Shown: one piece after another, positions 1 to 7,583 of the stretch | Numbering within the stretch: position 1 is the first letter of the stretch | How the letters are laid out: each line of letters starts with the position of its first letter | NCBI GenBank assembly: GCA_026770595.1 | Contig: MU634652.1 | Span: 1 to 10,923 of the forward strand | Reading direction: 5' to 3' | Source: Ochromonadaceae sp. CCMP2298 | Lineage: Eukaryota > Sar > Synurophyceae > Ochromonadales > Ochromonadaceae | Length of the DNA: 10,923 nucleotides | Position numbers and translations under genes: made by a program | Notes under the pieces: generated by a model | Database searches by the model: none | What the model was told of the DNA's origin: nothing | Seen by the model: only the letters and a program-made list of their open reading frames with translations

Positions 1-13
1 TCCATCATATTGC

Positions 14-27
14 GGGTAATATTACCC
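14..27. repeat. 14-bp perfect palindrome containing TAATATTAC
   Basis: GGGTAATATTACCC reads the same on both strands. It contains TAATATTAC, the nonanucleotide nicked at rolling-circle origins of several circular ssDNA virus families. The surrounding GC-rich stem of such origins is missing (only GGG/CCC pair), and no Rep gene is visible, so it is recorded as a short palindrome only. Confidence 0.5.
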
Positions 28-47
28 TACTTTTCAGTACGAATACC

Positions 48-86
48 CGAGTGAATGCCCGACGCGTAGCGTCGGACTTTCACTCG
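48..86. repeat. Two-part hairpin (CGAGTGAA/TTCACTCG and CCGACGC/GCGTCGG)
   Basis: An outer 8-bp stem (48-55 with 79-86) and an inner 7-bp stem (59-65 with 69-75) enclose a 3-nt loop (GTA), separated by a 3-nt internal loop on each side. The outer stem contains CGAGTG, the same core that recurs in the motif cluster at 987-1331. No T-run or CTRR end follows, so its role is unknown. Confidence 0.6.
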
Positions 87-385
87 TATATAGAAAGACA
101 ATTTTTGTGCCGGTTTTTCCTGCAAGATGAACTCAAGCGCTCAAACTTGTGGCAGCAAACCTGGGAATTGAAAAAAAAAATGTTCATTAATTAGCAGTAA
201 CGGCGCCTATTCAAAATACATGTTCACGAAAATAGCAGTTACGGCGCCAATATAATGATACAAGATTGAGCGGCTATTTAGTATGGTCCCCCCAGAAAAT
301 AAGGAAAACCGGCTCTTAATAATATTTTTTAACTGTCTGTTTTCCACCCAATTTTTATTTTTTATAAAATTGTCTTTCTACATAC
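86..385. mobile_element. Possible 300-bp MITE with 20-bp terminal inverted repeats
   Basis: Positions 86-105 and 366-385 are inverted copies of GTATRTAGAAAGACAATTTT, matching at 19 of 20 bases. A second inverted match lies inside it: GCCGGTTTTTCC at 109-120 against GGAAAACCGGC at 303-313. If the repeats are trimmed to GAAAGACAATTTT, each end is flanked by TA, as expected of a Tc1/mariner-type target duplication. The interior has no ORF. Alternatively it is an eroded member of the palindrome family found elsewhere in the window, whose arms also contain AAAGACAATTTT. Confidence 0.4.
181..248. repeat. Two 28-bp direct repeats at 40-bp spacing
   Basis: Positions 181-208 and 221-248 both start TGTTCA and end AGCAGTWACGGCGCC, differing at a handful of bases, with a 12-bp spacer. 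Only two units are present, so this is a simple duplication and not a CRISPR array. It lies inside the putative MITE. Confidence 0.6.
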
Positions 386-545
386 AATATTTTAGATGTA
401 CAATAATCTAGTTAGTGTACTAAAAATTCCTCATAAATGCAATTAAAGTTAATATACATCATGGAAAAGTGATTATAATGTTTGATTTAAGCGTTTTTAG
501 CAGGTGTTTTGGCTGTTTTCCCAGTCCGGGAAAAAGTCCAGTCCG
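360..545 (+). repeat. Diverged half-copy of the palindromic repeat family
   Basis: The stretch from about 415 to 545 aligns, with gaps, to the right arm of the palindrome at 7762-8191. Shared blocks in the same order are GTACTAAAA, an AT-rich segment, AAAAGTG, TGTTT, TTTAAGCG, GCAGNTNTTTTGGC and a TTTTC tail. Upstream, ATATTTTAGATG resembles the centre of that element. Only one arm is convincing, so it is either an old element with a decayed second arm or a solo arm. Confidence 0.5.
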
Positions 546-980
546 GAGTTAATGTCCTCACTTGATATCGATCCTTGCCCTGCTTATTTATGATCTTTTT
601 TTTTGGGCGAAAACTCCCAAACTGGAAAATGTATATAATATTTTTGCCCAATTCAATTTTTTCACTGGTAGGAACCTAGCTGGCAGCTGGGTGCTCGCAA
701 ATGTCGGTGTGCAGAGAGATCTCTAACTACAAAAGGGTCGTATTTGATCATTTTGAAGAGGATTACAGTCATTGTTCTACGACAGTTCTCGGAGCTCGAG
801 GTATTTCCAGGCCTGTGCCGCTTGAGGTTTGGGCAAAAACAGAGCAGTTGGGCAAAAGTGGTTTTGCAGGTTTAAAACAAAAATGTCGGTTTCTCGGCTG
901 GACCAGCTCGTACCAAAACATCTCAGAGCGAGTGATAAGTTTTTTTAAACTTACACACGTGCGACGAGGTGTTACCAATC
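546..980. other. AT-rich intergenic stretch with no supported gene
   Basis: An open frame of 102 codons begins at 701, but its translation has no recognisable domain or codon bias and it runs into the motif cluster at 987-1331, so it is not called. A small direct repeat (CAGTCCGG at 520-527 and again about 17 bp on) lies at the left edge. Nothing else is seen. Confidence 0.5.
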
Positions 981-986
981 GAATGT

Positions 987-1331
987 CGAGTGGTCATATT
1001 CAGTGGTAAAACCACTTGTCACCACTTAGTACTCGAGTGGAGGGGACCACTCGGTGGCACTTAATCCCCGGGAACTGCGAGTGGCACTTGCCATCGAATG
1101 GCACTTCGAATGGCACTTGCCAGCGAGTGGCAGTGTAATTGTGTGTCTTGTGAAGAGGGGCATTGAGATTTGAGACTGCGCGCCTCGAGGTACGAGTGGC
1201 ACTTGTACCCAAGTGGCACTTGGATCCCAAACCACTCGAGTACCAAGTGCCACTCGGTCCCTTGGGAAGCTTGAGCAGCAAGTGGGGACGAGTGGTCCCT
1301 AATTGTTGGCACTCACTCAGGAAACCACTCG
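987..1331. repeat. Cluster of degenerate CGAGTGG / TGGCACTT motifs in both orientations
   Basis: Forward CGAGTGG starts at 987, 1034, 1078, 1124, 1193 and 1289; the reverse complement CCACTCG starts at 1047, 1232, 1250 and 1325. Six TGGCACTT octamers and one reverse copy are interleaved, often fused as CGAGTGGCACTTG. Ten heptamers in 345 bp is far beyond chance (about 0.04 expected over both strands). Several opposed copies can pair, for example about 1193-1220 with 1228-1257. The overlapping open frames are low-complexity by-products. The array is too irregular for a satellite; a decayed palindromic array or a protein-binding cluster are both possible. Confidence 0.7.
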
Positions 1332-1342
1332 TCGACGATTAC

Positions 1343-1810
1343 AAGCCCGGCCGTTTGTTAAGAAGCCCGGCCGCGTCGCTTATATGGGGGAAATGGCCAA
1401 AACACGTCTAAACTAACGAAACAGACGTCTACGTGGACGAAACAGAGCACACTGAAATTCACTAATGCTGATCGATTCAGGTATTGCAAAGACAATTTTA
1501 GTAAAGTAATGTAATGCTTGTGCATCTAGTACACTTATTGTCAGAAGCTGAATGTCTGATCCTCAGAAGCTAAAAGGTAACCGGCCGATCACACATTCAG
1601 CTTCTCAAAATAAGTGTACTAGATGCACAAGCATTACATTACTCTCCTAAAATTGTCTTTGCCATTGCCTGAATCGATCATCATTAGTCAGTTAGTGACT
1701 TTCAGTGTGCTCTGTTTCGTCCATGTAGGCGTCTGTTTCGTTAGTTTAGACGCGTTTTGGCCATTTCCCCCACATAAGCGACGTGAGCGGGCTTCTCAAC
1801 AAACGGGCTT
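1343..1810. mobile_element. Foldback palindromic element 1 (about 218-bp inverted arms)
   Basis: The left arm (1343-1560) and right arm (1588-1810) are inverted copies at roughly 85-90% identity with a few small indels, around a 27-nt spacer. Outer ends are AAGCCCG and CGGGCTT. Both arms carry, from outside in, AAGCCCG twice, GGGGGAAATGGCCAAAAC, GTCTAAACTAACGAAACAGACG, AAGACAATTTTAG, TAATGTAATGCTTGTGCATC, TAGTACACTTATT and AGAAGCTGAATGT. No coding capacity and no clear target-site duplication. It looks like a non-autonomous foldback/MITE element. The right arm ends about 100 bp before the ATG of the proteasome-like gene and may supply its promoter. Confidence 0.75.
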
Positions 1811-1911
1811 TGAAATGATGGATAACTTACAGTCCTGGGATACCGACCCTCACGCTGTTAACTTATCCTGAAGCCTGCCACTCCATTGGCGCACTGAGGC
1901 CATAGTTAGGT

Positions 1912-3199
1912 ATGGCGTCTTGCAGGTTCCTCGGGAGCTGCCTGACACTGCTGCTGTTTGCAGCGTGCCTGGTGTATGCAGCCTGCAGCGGGCCTCTGCT
2001 GCTATTCCCCAGCCTGTTACTGTCGGTCAGCAGGCAGCGGTTCGCGAACAGCAGGAGGCAGCGCACGGTCGCCTCTTTCGACGAGTTCGGGGCACTCCCT
2101 CAGGTGCAGAACGCGTATGCTGCCATCAACCGCGCCAAGCCCGTGGTCGCCTTCCGCACTGCCAATGCAACCGTGGTAGCTTTCCGCCTGTACGAGAGCG
2201 AGAGCAAGCAGCTCTTCGTGTCTATGGGGTGCGACCCGCTGCAGTCACTGACGAGCGCTGAGTGGGTGCCTGGCTCATCCGACCGCAGGCGGCAGCACTT
2301 CTTACTAGTGTCAGGCATCGCGGGGGACTGCCGCATGTTATCGAGGCACGCGAAGGAGCTGGTGCTGAACCACACGGTGGCCTTCGCAGCCCCACCCACA
2401 GGCCTATACATCGCCGAACGATTAGGTAAGCTCCCCGCTTCTGGCAACCCTAGCATTCATGGTAATTCTGGCACTGCTGGTGCTGGCGCGTGTTGAAACT
2501 CCATCTGTTCTGCGGTGATCTAACGCATTCTGCCCCTCTGCTTCTCCCACAGGCGCATACTTGCAGGGACACACAGCAGGAAGCTCGCGCCCACTCGCCT
2601 GTCACTGCTTCGTGATTTCGACTCCTCTGCGGACCCACGCAGGGATTGGGAGTAGCAGTGCCCAGGACTACAGCATGAGCAGCAACACCAGCAGCGACGC
2701 TGGTAACAGTAGCAGCACCGGCAGCGATGCTGGTAACAGTAGCAGCGTTTCGGCTGGGGAGCACGGGAACAGCAGCATACAGTGTGACCTGCGGCTTGAC
2801 ACCGTGCCGGCTATACAGGTCGATTCTCCAGTGAGGCAGGGGCCACGCTCTGCCTTGGGTCCCCCTGGCGCACAGGGGACTATACAGGGGAAACAGGGGA
2901 CCATCTACGAGGTCAGCTGTGCGGGCGGGGTGTGGCGGATAGCGGCGGGCATGGCAGGGCGCGGCATGCTGGCGGGGAAGAAGATGCTCGAGGATCTCTA
3001 CCCAGAGGAGCTGCTGGACTGTCAGAAGCGTGAAGTAGACGGTGGGGGCTCCTCTGGGACGCAAATGTCTCTGGACGAATGCAAGCGCATGGTCTCCCAG
3101 GTGTTCCAAGGCAGGAGCCCCACCGACCGAGCCAAGGATGAAGAGAAGAGCGAGGAGCCTGTGTCTTTCAAGTTCTTTGTCTTTCCTGATGAAATATGA
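1912..3199 (+). CDS. Proteasome alpha-type subunit-like protein with signal peptide
   Basis: Two exons, 1912-2425 and 2553-3199, joined by a 127-nt GT-AG intron that splits a Gly codon, give 386 residues. An in-frame TAG at 1903-1905 fixes the start. Residues 55-90 match the alpha-subunit N-terminal helix and first strands (F-x-E-F-G-A-L-x-Q-V, then a Y-A-x-x-A-I-N helix). Residues 131-158 (SGIAGDCRML, then LVLNHTVAF) match the family's SGL-x-x-D-x-R-V-L region, 180-194 the RPF-x-V strand (here SRPLACHCFVIS), and 289-320 the Y-x-x-x-x-G-x-x-x-x-x-x-A-x-GRG helix. Residues 1-24 form a signal peptide, followed by a second hydrophobic stretch and a basic segment. A roughly 90-residue Ser/Asn/Gly-rich insertion (about 196-285) is in frame. 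Six N-x-S/T sequons are present, including N85 and N153. In the family, alpha subunits form the outer, non-catalytic rings of the 20S core in cytosol and nucleus; a secretory leader is unusual. Confidence 0.75.
2690..2749 (+). repeat. 30-bp tandem duplication in the Ser/Asn insertion
   Basis: Two consecutive 30-nt units (2690-2719 and 2720-2749), differing at only a few bases, encode [SG]SDAGNSSS[TV] twice and create two N-glycosylation sequons. It shows that the insertion in the proteasome-like protein grew partly by in-frame duplication. Confidence 0.75.
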
Positions 3200-3311
3200 T
3201 GTTTGTAAATAACTTCCGTCCTCCATATACGTCTTCTCTTGTTCATTACCCGAACCAGTCTATGTACAGCATATTCAAGTGCAGCCTTATCCCCTTTGTA
3301 CAAACAATCAT

Positions 3312-3662
3312 TCACCATGGCCATCCAGTCCCGACTCTACCCCTTACGTCGTCGCTGTCCTGAGTGTCGAGCCAAGAGCCGCCTTTCTTACTGGCCGGTG
3401 TGGCGGGCGTTACCCCAGTCATGTCTTCCAGACGCGTCAGACTACGCGTTGCCTCCTGAACCGCTGTCCTAACTGAGCTCTTGTCCAATAGATCCTTGTT
3501 CTTACCGAACTCCAGCTTTATCTCGTCGCGAATATCCTTCTGCAACCCTTTATCTTCCACATGCCTTGCGGTCCGCAGCAGCTTGCGATACAGCCGCAGG
3601 ACCTGCTGCCTGTGCACGAACACGTGCAGCGGTAGCGTGTTCGCCAGCCTCAACCGCGACAT
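3312..3662 (-). CDS. LYRM2: LYR-motif protein, LYRM2-like
   Basis: A single-exon 116-residue protein. After a short N-terminus (MSRLRLANTLPLHVFVHR) come QQVLRLYRKLLR, the LYR motif with the preceding Gln pair typical of LYRM2, a charged helix (DIRDEIKLEFGKNK) and a third helix with TRSLTRLEDM. This is the small three-helix Complex1_LYR fold. Such proteins sit in the mitochondrial matrix and bind acyl-ACP; LYRM2 is linked to respiratory complex I assembly or stability. The C-terminal 30 residues are a polar extension. The ATG at 3662 is chosen because it lines up with LYRM2 N-termini. An in-frame ATG at 3833 would add 57 residues encoded partly by the repeat-derived segment and is thought to be leader. 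The gene ends 112 bp from the stop of the converging proteasome-like gene. Confidence 0.8.
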   Translation of the reverse strand: MSRLRLANTLPLHVFVHRQQVLRLYRKLLRTARHVEDKGLQKDIRDEIKLEFGKNKDLLDKSSVRTAVQEATRSLTRLEDMTGVTPATPASKKGGSWLDTQDSDDVRGRVGTGWPW

Positions 3663-3778
3663 CTGTGGATGCTTGTCTGATGACCAGCCAGCCAAATCAC
3701 GCGCAGTTAGTTCGTTATGGACATCCTGGGAAGGGGGAACTGCACTGGAAGAAGGGAGAGAACTGGAGCAAGGCCTGT

Positions 3779-3965
3779 TCCCTTTTATGTGGGAAAAGGG
3801 CCTATAAACGCCTAAACTGACGAAACACAGCATGCTCCAAAAGTGATAACCCCGCTCTATTCACGCAATTCTAGATATATTTTAGTAGAGTAACATGATA
3901 CTTGCAAATTGAGTACACTTATCTTTGTGAGCTGAATATGCAATCTGGTGTCAGATTTTCGCTGC
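3779..3965 (-). repeat. Third, single-arm copy of the foldback repeat upstream of LYRM2
   Basis: Read on the plus strand, this segment follows the left arm of element 1 block by block: a TTATRTGGG-AAA-GGCC block, YCTAAACTRACGAAACA, a diverged middle, ATTTTAGTARAGTAA, a CTTG block, GAGTACACTTAT and GAGCTGAAT. Identity is clearly lower than between the two arms of element 1, and no matching second arm lies near. It sits immediately upstream of LYRM2, in the same orientation to the gene as the right arm of element 1 has to its gene, and about the same distance from the ATG. Confidence 0.65.
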
Positions 3966-4406
3966 TATTTTTCGGGAGTGCTTCCGCATCCTGACTTTTC
4001 CCTGCCTCCTGAATAAGTTATAGCCTGAATTTCCAAATATGATTCACTCTAGAAGGAATACGGAATTGAATTTCTGGAAGTAGAGTGGTCACAAAAGCCT
4101 GATTTTCCTGGCAGAGCAGTAGCTAGACAGAGTGTCTGCTCCCACAATTCCCATGGAGATCTTTCGTTCATCCTCAAAAGAAGCTGTATTAATAATTAAC
4201 ATGCCTTTTTATCCACAGCATCTTCCACTCAAAATTATCATATGCGACCCGAGCTACCTGTTATAACTTGTAGAAATCAACAGGTCGATAGAAAACCTAC
4301 TAAAAAATCCGAGAACTATTAACTAGCTAACCCTCTCCCAGCCACCTTGAATTACTTATCTGGCAACGATAACCGGTACTCGGTCTGGGTACTGTCTTCC
4401 ACCACT
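3966..4406. other. Intergenic stretch between LYRM2 upstream region and sterol reductase 3' end
   Basis: About 440 bp of AT-rich sequence with stops in all frames. It presumably holds the 3' untranslated region of the sterol reductase gene and distal upstream sequence of LYRM2. No repeat, RNA gene or ORF is supported. Confidence 0.5.
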
Positions 4407-6191
4407 CTAGTCTAGCTTGACACCGTCCAGAGGGTGCTTGCCCGTGAGCAGCCAGGTGTAGAAGGACAGCGGGGGCAGGAACACGTTGGGCACCAGGTCG
4501 GTGTACTTCTTCCAGTACACTCCGTACTTCGCCGAGCAGCGCACCTCGTCTCTCGTCTGCCTGTGCACGATCATGCAGGTGAAGAACAGCAGATAGAAGT
4601 AGGGCAGGGATGAGCCGAAGCCCGTGGCCAGGCCCCAGCTGAGGGCCATCAGGATGTCCCCAGTGTACTGCAGCTTTCGCACGAAGCCGTACCAGCCGCC
4701 CACCAGCAGGTTGCCCATGGGCGTCTTGATGTAGGGGATGGGGTCCTGCAGGATGGCCCAGGGCAGCTGCGGGAAGGTGTTCCTAGTGAGGCGAATCTTG
4801 ATGGTGGCTTTTTGGCAGTTCGCTGTGTCGAATATGTAATAGCTGTGATATGGGGGGGGAGAGGGTGATTAGATATGTGGTGCATGAAATGATGAAAGGT
4901 GAAGGATGGGAGATGGGAGATGGGAGATGGGAGATGGGAGATGGGAGATGGGAGATGGGAGATGGGAGATGGCAGATGGCAGATGGCAGATGGCAGATGG
5001 GAGATGGGAGATGGGAGATGGGAGATGGGAGATGGGTGGTGGGAGATGGGAGATGGGAGATGGGATATGGGAGATGGCACTCACCCTACGAGCAGCACCA
5101 CGAAGTTGAGGTAGTTCAGCCAAGCGGGGTAGGTCGCAGCGATCTTGTCGTAGTTGTACAAGATGTAGTAGGACTGGAAGCAGTACAGGAAGGGCACACC
5201 GCAGATGTTCCAGAAGTTGAGCATCCAGCCGAAGTTCTCGTGGAACATGTCCCAAGTGCAGGGGATGCAGTGCTCGCCCTTCACCGTGGCGTTGGAGTAC
5301 AACCAGTGCGCCAGCAGCATCAGAGCCATGTTAGGGCTCAAAAATCCTAGCGTGCGGTACTGCTTAACTGCGCAGGAGAGCGTGAGCAGGAAGAGCGTCA
5401 GCCAGGACCACCTGCACTCTGCGATCATCTTCACGTCGATCTCTCCGATCCTGGGGTACAGGATCGTGCCCATGAAAAAGTCATACGGGATGTTGCCCGT
5501 GCGCGATGCCTTGCCGTTGAATTCGTCTGCGAAGAGCAGGCCATAGATGTACCAGTAGACGGTGGTGACGTCGGCGATGATGATGGAGGCTATCAAAGCC
5601 TCGCCGAAGTTGTCCGCCAGGTAAGTGAGGGGGAATATGCCATAGTAGTCCGCTGTGAACATGCACGCCAGGCACAGGTAGTAGCACAGGTACCCGTTGC
5701 AATGGTAGGGCAGGCGCACGCCGTTCGGGGCGGTGGGCAGGCCGTGCATGGTGAGGCCGGGCACGACTGCCGCAAAGGCGATCTGCGCGAAGAAGAAGAT
5801 GAAGTAGGCGCACCACATGGTCGTAGAGGGGGTGCCCTTCTCCACAAACAGAGTGCCAAGATTGGAGATGTGGTTCATGAGGGCGTCGATTGAGCCGGGA
5901 ATGACCATCTTTCCCTCGTTCGTCTCCAGGCAATACCTGCAGATCGTATTAGGAAAGACGGTGGGGTCAGTGTCTCAGTGGTTGCAAAGATTCAGCTGGA
6001 TATAAGGGAACCTACCAGAAGTAGATGAGAATATAGTGCGACCATATCATCAAAGCAGTGACGCCAATGGGGCCGCCGAACTCCATTGTCTTCCCGATAC
6101 CAGCGTAAACCTGCTTCGCCGGCTCGATGACGGCGGCAGCAGCGGCATCGCTTCTGCTCTTCTTTTGTGCCGATCTCGTATTCGCGGCCAT
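4407..6191 (-). CDS. ERG4: Delta24(24(1))-sterol reductase (ERG4 family)
   Basis: Three exons, 6016-6191, 5085-5936 and 4407-4842, with GT-AG introns of 79 and 242 nt (both phase 2), give 487 residues, close to the family length. The protein is a polytopic ER membrane enzyme that reduces the C24(28) double bond of sterols with NADPH, a late step of ergosterol/phytosterol-type synthesis. Visible ERG4/ERG24 signatures are LPYHCNGY (about 134-141), GNIPYDFFMGTILYPRIG (206-223) and the C-terminal HRQTRDEVRCSAKYG (446-460), thought to contact cofactor. FWNICGVPFLYC and IFDTANCQK point to ERG4; C14- and C7-sterol reductases have an R-x-A-N-x-Q-K type segment there. A GTG-initiated extension to 6263 is open but lacks ATG, so the ATG at 6191 is used. 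The N-terminal 25 residues are basic and Ala-rich. The second intron is dominated by a heptamer array. Confidence 0.87.
4904..5077. repeat. GGGAGAT heptamer array inside sterol reductase intron 2
   Basis: About 25 tandem 7-bp units fill most of the 242-nt intron (4843-5084). Most read GGGAGAT on the plus strand; a block of four GGCAGAT units sits in the middle, with single GGTGGT and GGATAT variants near the gene-proximal end. On the transcribed (intron-sense) strand the unit is ATCTCCC, so the RNA is C-rich while the template strand is G-rich. Runs of GGG with 4-nt spacers fit a G-quadruplex. The array begins only a few bases after the GTGAGT donor. Confidence 0.9.
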
Positions 6192-6731
6192 CGACACGTT
6201 GCTCGCAGGCAGCGGACGAAATTCAAATGGACGATCCAAATGAATGTCTTCGGGGATCGGCACCGCAGTTCAATTGCACCTCTGGCAACAGGAGAGAATT
6301 CGGATCGCAAACGGCGAGAATGATCCTGAGAGCCGTGGGTTCCGCATTCTTTTTTTAGGAAACCGTATTTTCGTTTAATTGTCCATAAAGACTACAATTT
6401 TGCAATTAAGAGCGTCTATAAGTTAGGATAAAAAAGATTAGTGCCTTGTTCCCAGGGGACCAATATCTTCATTCCTGTTTCAGGTAAGTATGAAGGAAAG
6501 GAGAATGGAGGATGCCCAGACTGCTAGGTTGGCAAATGATTCTAAAGTGTGCGTTTTTTTTAAAGAAAAACGCAATTGGAATCTCCGCCTGCGCGTCTCC
6601 TTCTGCGCTGTCTACTCTGTAGTGTTCCCCCTCCTCCGTCACCTACGACTCCTGCCCTGATAGTATGGGTTTGCTTCCACAGGCGGTTGGCCAGAAGTGC
6701 ATCGAGAAAGGAGAAATTAGAACCGTGATGC
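6192..6731. other. Intergenic interval between sterol reductase start and FabZ end
   Basis: This 540-bp interval holds the sterol reductase promoter and 5' untranslated region and the FabZ 3' region, both genes lying on the minus strand. A T-rich and A-rich patch lies at 6345-6450. A 9-bp perfect hairpin, TGCGTTTTT (6550-6558) with AAAAACGCA (6566-6574), is present. Neither a TTTARRCG-type repeat copy nor a further gene is convincing. Confidence 0.5.
6550..6574. repeat. Small hairpin downstream of FabZ
   Basis: A 9-bp perfect stem (6550-6558 with 6566-6574) encloses a 7-nt loop. It lies about 160 bp beyond the FabZ stop codon on that gene's transcribed side. It might affect 3'-end formation, but the pairing is largely A/T and may be incidental. 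Confidence 0.35.
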
Positions 6732-7583
6732 TTATGTTCTGGCAAGCGCAAACGTAAACTCCTCAACAGTGACAGCGATCTGTCGTATTAGAACAGAGGG
6801 AGGAGAAGAGTGGGATGTGTTAGCAGGTAGTGCAGGAATGCGGAAGAGACCCAGCAGTGCAGTGCAAAGCTCGCAACGCAAATATTCCCAATTGACTCAC
6901 CATGCCGCCGACGTAGGCCTTGCCGGTCATGGTGGCGAACCCGAGTCTCTCGTCGAAGCCCACCAGGTTCATCTCCATGATCAGCTGGTCCCCTGGGACT
7001 ACGGGTCTCTTCCAGCGCACTCCGTTCACACCCGTGAAGAAGAATAGCCTCTGGCCGAGTGTGGGGTCGTTCATGGGGGGAGAGAGGCAGATGATTCCGC
7101 CCAGCTGGGCCATGGCCTCGATCATTAAAACCCCGGGCATGATGGGCTTGTCGGGGAAGTGGCCTGCGGGAGGTGGGAAGGAGAATAGGTTACAGAGGAG
7201 TCGGAGAGTTTGCAATCAGCCAAGGCAAGGGTGTCACGTAGAAAATCTGTAGACTTACCGGTGAACTGAGGCTCGTTGGAGGAGATGCACTTGATGCCCA
7301 CTGCGCGCTTGCCTGCCTCGAACTCCACCACCCGGTCGACGAGCAGGAAGGGATACCTGTGGGGCAATATCTTGGCAATTTGCTCGCTGCTCAATACAGT
7401 CTCAGTGTAGCGGTCCTTCTGCGAGAACTTCTTGGCGCCCACCCACTCCTTGGGGGCCGCTGCCTCGCCCTCTGTGGACATGCGCAGGCCGAGGCGCTGC
7501 ATGTTAGCGGCGGGTCTGCCCAGCTGGAAGGCCGCTGCCGACACCAGCAGCGCCACCAGCAGTGACAGAAACAGTGCGTTCAT
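6732..7583 (-). CDS. fabZ: Plastid-targeted 3-hydroxyacyl-ACP dehydratase (FabZ)
   Basis: Three exons, 7259-7583, 6901-7163 and 6732-6779, with GT-AG introns of 95 nt (phase 1) and 121 nt (phase 0), give 211 residues. The last exon is only 48 nt and supplies the final beta strand ([15 protein letters not shown]). FabZ dehydrates (3R)-hydroxyacyl-ACP to trans-2-enoyl-ACP in type II fatty acid synthesis. Seen directly are [14 protein letters not shown] (72-85) and the hot-dog active-site helix NEPQFTGHFP through [14 protein letters not shown], with catalytic His110 and Glu124. Residues 1-18 are a signal peptide ending SAAA, followed by Phe19 and a basic stretch ([17 protein letters not shown]), matching the ASAFAP-type leader of secondary red plastids. 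The open frame continues upstream only to a TTG, so the ATG at 7583 is used. Its upstream region contains foldback element 2. Confidence 0.93.

Noticed and set aside
59-86. Helitron 3' end (hairpin then CTRR)
   Set aside because: The hairpin is suitable but no CTRR follows at the expected 10-12 bp and no 5' TC end could be matched.
181-248. Possible CRISPR-like direct repeats
   Set aside because: Only two units, imperfect, with a 12-bp spacer, in eukaryotic nuclear DNA.
701-1009. 102-codon plus-strand ORF
   Set aside because: No recognisable domain, ordinary composition, and its end lies in the CGAGTGG cluster. Length is within what AT-rich intergenic DNA gives by chance.
2450-3226. 258-codon minus-strand ORF
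   Set aside because: It is antisense to exon 2 of the proteasome-like gene, whose sense frame shows conserved motifs; the reverse frame has none.
4850-5350. ORFs encoding MGDGRWE-type or ISHLPSP-type repeats
   Set aside because: They are translations of the heptamer array within an intron (a 7-bp unit read through repeated frames) and overlap the sterol reductase exon on the other strand.
6192-6263. N-terminal extension of the sterol reductase by 24 residues
   Set aside because: The extension begins with GTG, and no ATG precedes 6191 in this frame; a eukaryotic mRNA would start at 6191.
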